This document shows, one piece after another, positions 47,204-58,111 of a stretch of 64,000 nucleotides of DNA. Below the pieces are notes generated by a model. The model saw nothing but the letters and a program-made list of their open reading frames with translations. It had not been told where the DNA came from and ran no database searches. Origin of the DNA: Leuctra nigra (taxonomy: Eukaryota; Arthropoda; Insecta; Plecoptera; Leuctridae); assembly GCA_934045905.1 (NCBI GenBank), contig OW203762.1, positions 4,898,001 through 4,962,000 of the forward strand. The letters run 5' to 3'. Position 1 is the first letter of the stretch. Each line of letters begins with the position of its first letter. Position numbers and translations under genes: made by a program.

Positions 47204-47992
47204 GAAAGCGAGAGCGTGCCCTTGGGGCGCTTTAAATAGGTCGCCCTCGACATCGTCTATGCAGTCCGCTAGGTCTTTCTCTGCCTTGTCCTCTAGCAGC
47301 AACGCGTCTGCTAACACGGGTGACGTCACTGGGTATGCTACCCTCACTGTTTGATCACTTTCACTATCCGCTAGGTCTTCCTCTGCCTTGTCCTGCAGCA
47401 GCAACGCGTCTGCTGTCACGGCTGACGTCACTGGGTTTGCTACCCTCACTGTGGGTTCACTTTCCACTTGGTTTTCCTCTGCCTTGACGTATACAGTCGA
47501 CGTGCCTGCACCTGCCAGGGGTGGCGTTTCGTTTACCGTATTGCCAACTTTCTTCACGTCCGGGCCTGCCGCCTTTTTTGCATTTGTTGTATTGTTTGCA
47601 TAATTTCCTCCCTCCTTTGCGACAGAATGCGCCAGGTCTACTAATATATTGTTTGTGCAGTCAATTTTACCTGATAAAATCCTGGTTTCAATTTTCGACT
47701 GCTTCATGTCCGCGCACAGCTGGTTTACACTATGACTTATCTTTTCTATGGCATCGCGGAGGCCATTGTCGAAGCCGTCTGTGGATTTTTGCAGCTTATG
47801 ACGTGTGATGCACTTCTTACACCACCACTGGGCCGATGTTTTGGCCAGGGCGATGTATTCCTTGTCCCCAATGAACGCACACGCTATATGAAACCACTTT
47901 TCGCAGAACCCGTCGCAAAAGACTGCCTTTTGGCTGTCAAAAACTATTATGTTACACGAGCCACAGGATGGAACTTCCTTAGCTTCCGCCAT
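47204..47992 (-). pseudogene. ORF1 N-terminal part: PHD finger
   Basis: Starts at the ATG at 47992 (an in-frame TGA lies four codons upstream). Residues 10-61 form a PHD-type zinc finger with C10, C13, C26, C30, H35, C38, C58 and C61 and the WFH and WWC hallmarks. PHD fingers usually bind histone tails. In CR1/L2-type ORF1 proteins they may aid RNP or chromatin contact. A coiled-coil-like stretch follows (about 75-130), then an acidic linker with a tandemly duplicated segment of about 34 residues. The frame then enters the start of the macro domain (DLFKAPQGHALAF) and is cut by the 21-kb insertion, which supplies the TGA at 47201. The same frame resumes at 26116. Confidence 0.85.
47269..47451 (-). 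repeat. 102-bp tandem duplication in ORF1 linker
   Basis: Two adjacent copies, each coding a segment like VRVA-PVTS-ADALLL-DKAE-DLAD, separated by 102 bp. Both retain frame and acidic character. Confidence 0.75.
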
Positions 47993-48768
47993 CTTGGGAC
48001 ATCATAGGTATCGATGAATGAATGAACTATGGTCTGGTTCATTCTGGAATTTTCTGGTTTATAGTCTGGTATTAACTATGTCTGATTTCTTCTGGTATAT
48101 TCTGATATTTTCTGGATCTGGTGTATTCTGGTAGCTGGTCTGGTATCGTCTGAATTGTCTGGATAATTTTCTGGTAAGTTCTGAGATATTCTGGTGAATG
48201 AACTATGGTCTGGTGTCATTCTGGTATTGTCTGGTTTAGTCTGGTTATAACTATGTCTGATTTCTTCTGGTATATTCTGATATTTTCTGGATCTGGTGTA
48301 TTCTGGTAGCTGGTCTGGTATCGTCTGGTTTTGTCTGGATAATTGTCTGGTAAGTTCTGAGATATTCTGGTGAATTAACAATGTCTGGTGTAGTTCTGGA
48401 ATTGTCTGGTTTAGTCTGGTTGAACTATGTCTGATTTCTTCTGGTATATTCTGATATTTTCTGGATCTGGTGTATTCTGGTAGCTGGTCTGGTATCGTCT
48501 GGTTTTGTCTGGATAATTGTCTGGTAAGTTCTGAGATATTCTGGTGAATTAACAATGTCTGGTGTGGTTCTGGAATTGTCTGGTTTAGTCTGGTTGAACT
48601 ATGTCTGATTTCTTCTGGTATATTCTGATATTTTCTGGATCTGGTGTATTCTGGTAGCTGGTCTGATATCGTCTGGATTGTCTGGATAATTGTCTGGTAA
48701 GTTCTGAGATATTCTGGTTCTGAACTATGGTCTGGTTCATTCTGGAATTTTCTGGTTTAGTCTGGTTA

Positions 48769-50566
48769 TTGAGCGAGCGTAGCGAGCGTCACCACGGTAC
48801 TCTTATGGCACTTTCTCTGTGTGTTTTTTTGTTGTTTTTTTTGCCTGCACTGCCCAGGTCAAACCGCACAACCAATCGATCTGAAATTTTGTACACATAC
48901 TAACGTATTCTATGCGATCCCTGGGATCTTTTCTGAACGATATCCTGTCATTGGTTCAAATTTTATAAAAATTATCTTTCGATTGGTTGGTTCGATCAAT
49001 TTGAAATTTAGCAAAGTCATTGCAACCAACATTGTACCCAATCAAAAAAAAATTCAGCCAAATCCTCCAATTGGTTCAAATTTAAAACCATTTTTCCTGT
49101 GATTTTTGAAATTTAAACTGGAACCGATTGACCGACTAACTAAAAACTTCGCATGGTCATTGGTACCAACATTTAAGGTATTTTTGCCAATTTTCACTCT
49201 AATCTGTCGTTATTTTCAAAAGTTTTTGTCATTTTAGGGACTTTTTGCGTGTTGGCTGTCAAATTCACGGCGACTTCGAATCTACAAGGCAAGGTAGTTA
49301 GAGCATAGACATTTATACTCACTGCGTTCGAGATATGCATCTAGCATGGTGACGTGGGAACCTATGCTCGACCTCTATGCGGCAGCCATGTTGCGGTACT
49401 TACTATTTGTTTACATTCTGTCAGTGCGTCAAAACGTGGTAGACATCATGGCAGATTGCCAATTCTGCAAACCAATACCGCAACATGGCTGCTATTGCTT
49501 AGCATGATGTAACGGCCTAGGAACCACCTTGGGTACGCCTCTCCAACCCGTAGATGCATATCTCGAACGCAGTGAGTATAAATGTCTATGGTTAGAGCAG
49601 AAAGTTTTAAACGATATGAAACTAATAATGACCGTTCAACAGATTGATCTGATATTGTGTACACACACTACATATCATATCATATGGGTGGTCCCAGATA
49701 TATTTTTTGAACGAGATCCTGTGATTTTTGAAAATTAACAAGGAACCGTTCAATCATAAAGGTTTAATCGATCAACTTAAAACTTAGCAAGGATTGGCAA
49801 CTTAAAACTTAGCAAGGATTGGCACCAATATTTTTCATTTGTATACTTAATTTAAAACGGCCTATAGCCACACCACCATTTGACCTATCAAATGGTCTTC
49901 GATTAATCTGATCAATCAAACTCATATTTTGCATGGTCGTTCAGACCAACATTGTCTCTTATTTTACAAATTTTCAGCCCTACCAGTCAAGAACATAGAT
50001 GCACTTATTGACAGTTTTAATAACTGTCAGAAATGACATTTCAAAACAGAAATTCCACTGCATTCTGGGTTGCTCTATGAAGCAAAGCAAAGTTTATAGA
50101 TGGCTATTCTCAATATCAAGTAAGACAGATTCTTTTCTTAGTTGATCATATTGCAATACATAATGTATAGTCAAAATGTAATGTATGTATTTCATATACA
50201 TAGGTATAGGTATACCTTATCTAAAATAATTTATTTTACGATATGGATTGTGTTTCACAGTTATGAAAACGACGTTTTGACTAGATAACATCATATTTTA
50301 CACATTTCCAGCCCAATCGGTCAAGAATTTACAGACTTGTTGCTGTTTTAAGTGTTTGAATATCTGTCCAAAGAGATTGATGGAAAAATATCAGTACAAT
50401 AATATGTTATTTAATTGATCCAGAGTGTTTATGAAAAGTTGCAGGGAAAATTGGTAATAAATAATGTATAGTTAGTTATCTTTGATTGAATGGATCGTGC
50501 TATGATTGGCGATGTCGTGCGTGTCGGTGCTCGCTCATCAACGCGTTACACCGAGCGTTTTCCTAG
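48769..50566 (+). mobile_element. Complete Helitron-like element
   Basis: Starts TTGAGCGAGCGTAGCGAGCG after an A and ends GAGCGTTTTCCTAG before a T. The uninterrupted monomers read GGTTATAAC, so the element sits exactly between A and T without duplication, the Helitron hallmark, with the CTAG (CTRR) 3' end. A possible stem TCGGTG/CACCGA precedes the end. The 5' end lacks the usual TC. 1.8 kb, non-coding. Other copies: 27481-28918, 28943-29904, and ends at 5494 and 54693. Confidence 0.75.
49304..49590. mobile_element. MITE with 7-bp TSD inside the Helitron-like element
   Basis: TIRs of about 40 bp (CATAGACATTTATACTCACT and onward, and the inverse complement ending at 49590), flanked by GTTAGAG at 49297-49303 and 49591-49597. 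287 bp, no coding sequence. Confidence 0.85.
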
Positions 50567-51560
50567 TAACTATGTCTGATTTCTTCTGGTATATTCTGAT
50601 ATTTTCTGGATCTGGTGTATTCTGGTAGCTGGTCTGGTATCGTCTGAATTGTCTGGATAATTTTCTGGTAAGTTCTGAGATATTCTGGTGAATGAACTAT
50701 GGTCTGGTGTCATTCTGGTATTGTCTGGTTTAGTCTGGTTATAACTATGTCTGATTCCTTCTGGTATATTCTGATATTTTCTGTATCTGGTGTATTTTGA
50801 CAGCTGGTCTGGTATCGTCTGATTTTGTCTGGATAATTGTCTGGAGGGTTCTGAGATTTGCTGGTGAATAAATTGATCTGGTATTTTTCTGGAATTGTCT
50901 GGTTTAATCTGGTTTGAACTATGTCTGATTTCTTCTGGTATATTCTGATATTTTCTGGATCTGGTGTATTCTGGTAGCTGGTCTGGTATCGTCTGGTTTT
51001 GTCTGTATAATTGTCTGGAGGATTCTGAGATTTTCTGGTGAATAAATTGATCTGGTGGCATTCTGGAATTGTCTGGTTTAGTCTGGTTAAAACTATGTCT
51101 GATCTTCTGGTATATTCTGGTGAAAGTAATTGTCTGATTCATTCTGGTTTTGTCTTGTAAGGTCTGGCAAGATTTGTTACAGGTTTGTCTGATATTTTCT
51201 GGTTATTTACTATTTCTTGATTTGTCTGGATCTATCTTGATAACTCTGGATTCATTTTGTCTGGTATAGTCTGATATATTCTTATGTAAAGGTTTTCCTG
51301 ACCTTTCTGGAAAACTCTGAGTCAGTCTGACTTCTTTTGTCTGGTAAAGTCTGGCTATGCCTGATTAATTCTGGTTGTCTGGAAAACTCTGAGTTAGTCT
51401 GACTAATTTGTCTGGTTTATACTGATTATGCCTGAATAATTCTGGCGTCTCGGGCTTCTCTGGTAAACTCTGGTAAACTCTGGAAGAGTCTGGTTAAAGT
51501 GTGTCTGGATTCTGAGATTGTCTGAAATTCACTGGAGATGTCTGGTAAATACTCCAGATT

Positions 51561-52619
51561 TTATCAGAAATGTCATGTTTTTTTCAAGCAGGGTAGTACT
51601 ACTAGAGGGCATAGGACTAGGTAGGTAGGTACTACCTAGGCATGTTGTAGGTACTACGGTAATTGTGTAGAAGTAATTTTAGTACCTATACATAGGTAGG
51701 TACACTTACAATTCAAGGAGTATGGAATGCCGTTATGATATGCACCTAGTAGGTAGCTACCAAGTAGGTATTATGTCATTTTTGTCCATCTGTGTGCCTT
51801 CTGCATTCACCTCTGCTTGGTTGTCGGCTGTGCTAGGTATCCTGTAAGAAATCAGTGTATTTTAGTAGGTACCTAGTTACTAGTACCTACGGTATAATTT
51901 TACACATCACAAGTGTTCTGAGAACATAAAACCAAAGTATTTCTACCTTATATCTATACCTACATCTATCTACATCTACCTGTTCAGTAATAATAGTGAA
52001 AGAAAGATAATACTACTCAGTAGGTACTACTCACCAGAACAAATGCGGCATTTTGAGACAAAATTCCGTCCATATTTCATGACTTCTGTCGAAATAAATG
52101 ATATTGACCACATAACAGACACAAACATATTACTGTGAAAGTAATTAACACTAATACTTTAAACAAAACTAATTAAAATCACTGATATGACATACAAACT
52201 ACAAAATTACGAGAGGGCGAAGCGTCGCTCGCTGCGGCTCGCTGTCAGTTTTGAAAACAAACCGTCACTTGTAGTTGTGAGCAACCAGCTGTTGTATTCC
52301 AGAGGGCGCTGAATGCAATCACGTGACTAATCGCGGGAATATTCAAACTAATAACTTGCAATACACGCTTGCAGCTTGCACGACCATAAAAATATTATTG
52401 TTGTGGGATCAAAGTTTTGTTTACTTGCCAACCATAAAAATATTTACCAATTCTAGCACACGGAAAAGTGTTGTGTTTCGTTGGTGTTATTTTGTGCAAT
52501 CAACTTTTTTGTTTGTGCAAGAGTGCAGGTCTCCTTAAAATTTTTTCGGTAGCTACGCTCATTTATAATAATTTCGATTTTGCGAATAATGGAGAACTGC
52601 AGAAACGAAACTTTTGTCT
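51561..52619. other. Non-coding with GTAGGTA microsatellites
   Basis: Many GTAGGTAC/GTACCTA repeats (51600-51900) and a GC-rich GCGAAGCGTCGCTCGCTGCG motif near 52216. No gene. Confidence 0.45.
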
Positions 52620-53005
52620 TCACAAAAGAGAACACACGCTAATTTCCCAAAAGTGGGGGCTGTCAAATTTTGAATATTTTTGGGGGGAATAAAGGAGACA
52701 TGCACACACGAAAATGTTGAAAATGTTGAAAATGTTGAGCACAAACGGTTGCGATAGTTTTATGGGCAAAAACAAAAAATGTGGGACTGTACCAAATTTT
52801 GAATAAATATTTGGGGAATGAAGAAGACCTGCATAAACTAAAATTTTGATTGCAGAAACCAGCATTCACGTAGCACAAACGGTTGCGATAGTTTTATGGG
52901 CAAAAAACAAAAAAGTGGGGCTGGACCAAATTTTGATAAAATTTTTGGGAATGGAGGAGACTTGCACAAACGATAATGTTGGTTGCACAAACCAGCACAA
53001 ACGAT
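52620..53005. repeat. About 130-bp tandem repeat, 2-3 units
   Basis: GCACAAACGGTTGCGATAGT followed by GGGCAAAAA and a GGGGAATG/GGGAATGG block recurs at 52738 and 52871, with a degenerate unit before. Contains GAAAATGTT triplicated near 52710-52736. Confidence 0.7.
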
Positions 53006-53169
53006 TTTAGGTTGATAGTAAGTTTTGGGGAAAAATTTCCAAAAAAGGGAGTAATGGACCCAGCTTTTTTAACATTTTCAAAATTCATACATTAAATCCA
53101 ATAATTAATAAGAAATTAATAAAAAAAAAATCGAAATTATTTTATTTTAATCATAGCAAAATAACTTTT

Positions 53170-53530
53170 TGGTTACCAGAATCAGACTCTATCATAGTGA
53201 TATGACTAAATATGGATATATATTCAAAATTATGTTCTGATCACATGACTATATTTGATTACACCACTAAACATTTTTCAAAATCATCAAGTTATAATGA
53301 TATCATCAAAATAGTTTTTGGTTACAATCCTAAAACGTACAGATATGACTAAACTTGGTGGTATAGTCAAAATATTGTTTTGGTCATATGACTAACTCTT
53401 AGTCACATCGCTAAAGCTGTTTAGTGATATCATTAAGCTTTGATCATGCAACCAAAAATCCTGATGATAACACCAGGATTATGATGATATAGCTAAAATA
53501 TTTTGGTGATAGTTCAACCAGGGATTGCTT
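53170..53530. repeat. Degenerate relative of the 11056 MITE
   Basis: The same vocabulary of GATATGACTAAA, GTCATATGACTAA and GATATCATTAAG in both orientations, ending GTGATAGTTCAACCAGGGAT. The inverse of that ending is seen at about 10723-10745. Boundaries unclear. Confidence 0.5.
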
Positions 53531-55815
53531 GGAAAATACACACAGCATATTCAGATCTAGAGATAAACATTCAGTAGCTGGTGAATAAGGGGTGAAGGTT
53601 GTGTTGTGATTATCAGAGGTTTGGTTTCCTATGTTGTCTTGACACAAAAGAAATACAAATGTACGTAGATGACACTTGTTTTGGAATAATGTAACATAAT
53701 AGAATAATAGATTCTGCTGCAGTAGGAGGCTGTCTTCTAGCACAATTGTATTTTCAAATAACTTATTTTCACACTATTTATTCAAGATATTCAAGATATT
53801 ATTTATTCAAGATAATGAGTAAGCACACAACCCGTTCGAAGAAGACTTCCCCAGGGTGAAATTAGTATTCGTAAAGGACTTTTCTTTAAAGCTATTTCAT
53901 TCAAAATAAATTTAGAAAAATCTTATTCGTAAATTACATTCATAACTATATTTGGTACATTTAAAAAGAAATTGAACATTTGCTTGTATATGACATGTGT
54001 TTTCCTTAAAAATGGATAAAGTGATATTTTATTACCTAAACCACAGTTATTTAGTCTAAGCCTAAACAATGTTTTTTTCACTTGAGTCTTGACTAGCAAC
54101 AGTTTTTTTTTAATGTATAGGTACGCACTGAATGGGACCGAGGAGATAAAAAAACGATTCGTGTTACTACTTTTTCTCATTGTTATCATATATATTTTTT
54201 TAAATCAATAGAGATTTTTTTATGTTAATTGTCGTTTAGTGAGATTTAAACAAAATATGTGTAGGTTCATTGATTTTTATTTAATTACATATTACTACCG
54301 ATGGAAGCGGTAGACACCTTAGGGAATTTATAAGCGTGTGATCTAGGATTGTGTGACTGTTCTCCGGCAAAAATAGTGCTTTAGCCTTTGAATATATAAT
54401 CCTTACGGGGCTTTAGCTTCTCTGGTATCATGGCAATCAGTCAGTACATTCAGGTTGACCGTTCTTTGTTGGTTTGTTCGTGTGTGTGGTGTGTTTTGTG
54501 TTAATGATATACGTCCTACTCCTTCCCACCAGCACTATAAACTGTAAACACCAGGTGGCTCAGATAGTTAATCTTAAAGGAATTCTAGGTTGAAATCTTC
54601 AAAATCAATTTTCACAACAAGGCAGTATCAAATGGCCACATCCTTTGCCGTAATTCCTTTAAAATAATTATAAGTGTCTCGATGTATAAACTAGGAAAAC
54701 GCTCCTTGGTATGAACGTTCTTTCTTATATACTCCATATACACCCTTTGACCGATCTCAAACAAAATTTGATATACACATTCTATTTGAAATAACCCATA
54801 CCGTACGGTACTTACACCCTTACGCAAACATCCCCAAATTTTAAGTAACCACCCCTATGTAATAGAAAATTAAATATACATAATATTCTGCATAAACCCA
54901 TTTTTGGTACGTTATCAAACTGCTGGATGAAGAAATTGAGGTATAATCCATGGTGGGACTATAACTAAACAGCAGTGTTGAATAAGTTCCTCAAACAAGA
55001 AACTTGTTCCAGTTCCATTGAACAAAAAGGAACTAGTTTCAGTTCCTAGTTCCGTTCAAATAAAGAACTAGAAAGTTACCTGGAAAATTTCCAGGAACTG
55101 GAAAGTTTAGTAACTAAGTTCTTTTAAGTTACATTGCCTTCCAAAAACCATTCTGATTTTATTTAAAATGTGTTTTTAACATTTGCACGCTTTACCAATT
55201 GAGTTATATATGACATAAAAAAGTGAACCTGGAAGAATTTAAAATTGAGGAAAACGCATTTACAATCCTTTCGTGAACCTTTCAGTTTACCAATTGGCAA
55301 CAAATATGCGTAGTACGAGATGACGCACAAATTCCTGTCTACACCGTAACAATACACCTACAATTTACGTTATTCACATGACTCAAAGTTTTGAACTTTA
55401 ACAATTTAAAAGTTGAGATAACTCATATTCAACCAAAAGAAATTGACCCTTTCGTTATACTATCTTTGGAACTATTGGAAGAAAAACAGAAAACTTTAGA
55501 CAAGAAGTGACGTTGTTGGCGTTAACAATGCAATGACAGGTAACACTCAATCATCAATGAAAGCTGCTATAAACTTTTACCTCATGTGACATGTTGTACA
55601 AAAACAAAAACTTGTATATAGACTGCCAAGCACCTTTCCCCCTAAAAGGATTGCGATCTAAAAGAAGGTCCCAGCAATAATATATTGTTGAAACATTTTC
55701 GCACTTAAAATTCGTGAAATCATTTCGCCCAGTTACTGCCGCCAAGCACGACATTATAAACCAAACATTGTGCCCAAATTTAAGATTGAGTGAATCTCTA
55801 TGTGAACCATCATAG
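53531..55815. other. AT-rich, no gene; Helitron-like 3' end at 54693
   Basis: At 54693, CTAGGAAAACGCTC is the inverse of the Helitron-like terminus, followed by the CACCCTTTGACCGATCTCA motif. GGAACT-type short repeats fill about 55000-55130. No supported gene. Confidence 0.45.
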
Positions 55816-56475
55816 TGTTACGCGGCTACGTCTCCTCCACCAGTGTTACGCGGCTCAGTTATAGCCACGTATGGTACCGAGTTTACTAGGGATCTTGGGA
55901 GTTTATTCTGGTGTACAAATTATTCAGTAACCCTTAGAATGAATTTAAGAATGAGTTTATTTAAATAAAATTACACAAAGAGTTTAGTTGTGACTGCATG
56001 GGTTTACACTTTAACCTATTTACTTATCTGAATGTCGGCATGGGCGCAGAGTCCCTCTCCCCTGATGTTCTTGGGTCTGCGTCGTCCAGCCTTCCTTCCG
56101 TCCCGTGGTCTCGAGCTCTTGTCCCGTTGTCGTCTCGTTCGCTTCTCGTCGTTCCATCGGTCAAGTCCTGGGTAGCGTGTGTTTTGCATAGTCAACGCTT
56201 ACCACGCTAGAATCCTGCCTATTGTTCGTCCAGCGCGGCCGAGGCTCTTGATGCTCTAGCACGGTCTTGCAGTAGATGTTTATGCAAGACCGGCTTATGT
56301 CCACTGGTGATGTTGGACCTGGACGAACAATAGCCGCGTAGAAGCCAGGACTTGCCGAGTTGCAGATCTTGTTGCATTGACGTCATTTATCTGACATCCG
56401 ACACACGTCGCATCTAGAGGCAGGAAATCACGAGGACCCAAACCAAAATCGACCATCTTCTTGGTCCTCGTAACA
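55816..56475 (-). repeat. 3' LTR
   Basis: 660 bp. Contains a doubled TGTTACG(C/T)GGCT start and a stem of CCTATTGTTCGTCCAG and its inverse complement (about 56218-56334). The partner LTR shares all of these with scattered substitutions and small indels. Confidence 0.85.
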
Positions 56476-57574
56476 ATCCCCCTTCCCCTCCAGAAAGCGA
56501 CCCGGCTTTCTAGACAGGTGTGTCGGATTCAGAATACCGAATTGTCAAAACTCAAAAGTCAAAAGTTCTCAAAGTCCAATTGCCGTTTCGCCAAAATTTC
56601 GCATCTTCTTTCTTCCTATCGCCAATAATCAAGTCCGTCTTCACCAAATTGTAATGTTCTCCCTAGGCCTCCAGCCATCTCGCAATGTCTCTCATCAAAA
56701 TTATTTCAACCAGTGTAATTGTAAATACCAATTAAAATACCCCTACAGCCACAACTCAAACCCAAAAACCAAAAATATGTCAAATTCAACATTCAAAATT
56801 TCCAGTTTCATAGACTCAAACAAACAACATCTCAATTCTCAACAAAAATATAACAATAAAATTAAAATCACGTGTCTGCTAAGAGTTAACAATAATTTTC
56901 GTAAACAGCCAAGTCTGTTGTGTGAATATCTATTTCTTGGATTTTAATGAAATACTGCTAACAACTTATCAAACTACTACTCATGTTGCTTAGAATCTAC
57001 AATCTCGATGCTACAAGTTCGAGAACTTGGTTTACTTCTCGGTCCGAAGACACAACACAGCACCGCACTCACAAAACACTGCACCCGACGACGTCCTCAC
57101 GCACTCTTCACACTCCTCCTGTCAACGCACTGCGCAGGTGGTATCTTGCAGGCGTGAATATCCAAACTGAGCGCGTTTCCCAAGTCGTCGGTGGCTCAGC
57201 AGTGGAGTTCCAGAACTGTGATGCGCCTCCCGTCCCGAGAGCTCCCCGGTCCTCGATCTCGCATGACATCCATCTCTCACAATGATACCTCATCTCTAAA
57301 ATGGAAAACACCATCTATAAGTAAACTCTTATTTTTATATAATAAAACCTATACTTATCATTAAACTTTACACCTGAACAGAGATGGCATAAAAACTTTT
57401 ACAGCATCAAGATGAAAATTTATTTATTAACATGCAACCCTGTAATTTAAACTGAACAATCTCAAACTGAAACAATGAAGCCATAACAACAACAATATTA
57501 TTTTGAACATTTTTCTCATAACAATTTATCTCACTCTAGAGAATTGACAAAGTCTGGAAGAGACAAAACTCAAA

Positions 57575-58111
57575 TTAATCATTGATGCCGTCCATCTCTG
57601 TTTGCAACACCATGACCTCCCGGAAAGTTGGAATGTCACAATCTCCATTTTCGTAGAAGACGATACCGGTAACTCTTGCACATCTGCCAAACGGTAGTGT
57701 GTCTAATTATAACCCCCTATTTAACTAGATTTATGTCTCTCACACACAGCCAAAGCTGAGGAGGTATCCCAAATAATTTTTTATCACACACACATTCACA
57801 CATTTCCCTTGCATACTTCCATGTCTTGAACCCCCGGAAATCTTTTCCAAAATCAACAATTTTGCTAAAACTCTCTTTACCAATTATTAATCTCTCCATG
57901 AAGACTCAAATTTAAAATGACCTGGCAATTCAGAATAATTACCCGTGACTGGCAATGACACAGGTGACCTGTCTTGGCGGAGTGCATATCGGAGGGTAGA
58001 AGCTTCAGTCCCAGTCAGACCACAAACCACCATCATAAAGAACACCCTAAAGTCGGTCCATCCCCAAAACTCCAAAATAGCTCCATGAACCTCTACTCTG
58101 GCCATCCCCAA
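57575..58111 (-). pseudogene. Decayed, unrecognised coding region in the LTR element
   Basis: Three minus-strand stretches in different frames have protein-like composition and follow each other. 58111-57887 begins MGMARVEVHGAILEFWGW. 57899-57717 includes FGKDFRGFKTWKYAREMCE. The last (about 57697-57575) is LPFGRCARVTGIVFYENGD. They suggest one former protein of at least 170 residues with frameshifts. It could be a Gag remnant or a captured gene. No family is recognised. Shorter open frames at 58249-58461 and 58714-58938 may belong to the same decayed gene. Confidence 0.35.

Larger units (their letters stand above)
14905..51560 (-). mobile_element. Giant PHD/macro-domain non-LTR retrotransposon (interrupted)
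   Basis: One minus-strand element explains six separate blocks: a tandem-monomer leader (48010-51560, boundary uncertain); ORF1 with PHD finger (47204-47992); macro domain and 75-bp repeat array (18584-26116); ORF2 endonuclease-RT (15753-18583); a 3' UTR; and a tail with AATAAA then TTGAA repeats (14905-14931). ORF1 is continuous once the 21-kb insertion and one copy of its 11-bp duplication are disregarded. Without the two large insertions (21.1 kb and 1.8 kb) the element would be about 13.8 kb, against the usual 4-7 kb for CR1/L2/Jockey-type elements. PHD fingers in ORF1 are known from CR1/L2-group elements. A macro domain with a giant repeat array is not something I can match to a described family. 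This copy is inactive. Confidence 0.75.
48010..51560 (-). repeat. About 174-bp monomer array, candidate 5' leader
   Basis: Monomers beginning AACTATGTCTGATTTCTTCTGG recur at 48074, 48249, 48423, 48596 and, beyond the Helitron-like insertion, at 50568, 50743, 50926 and 51087. They then decay into CTGG-type pentamers up to about 51560. Inside each monomer TCTGG recurs about every 10 bp. On the minus strand the array is open over long stretches (NQTIPDQLPEYTRSRKYQN-type repeats) but no initiator fits ORF1, which has an upstream stop. Its abutment to ORF1 suggests promoter monomers like those of mouse L1. This is inference. Confidence 0.7.

Noticed and set aside
48076..51142. 159- and 190-residue minus-strand frames in the monomer array
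   Set aside because: Repeats of a low-complexity monomer close to a multiple of three; ORF1 has its own start and an upstream in-frame stop, so these are not its N-terminus.
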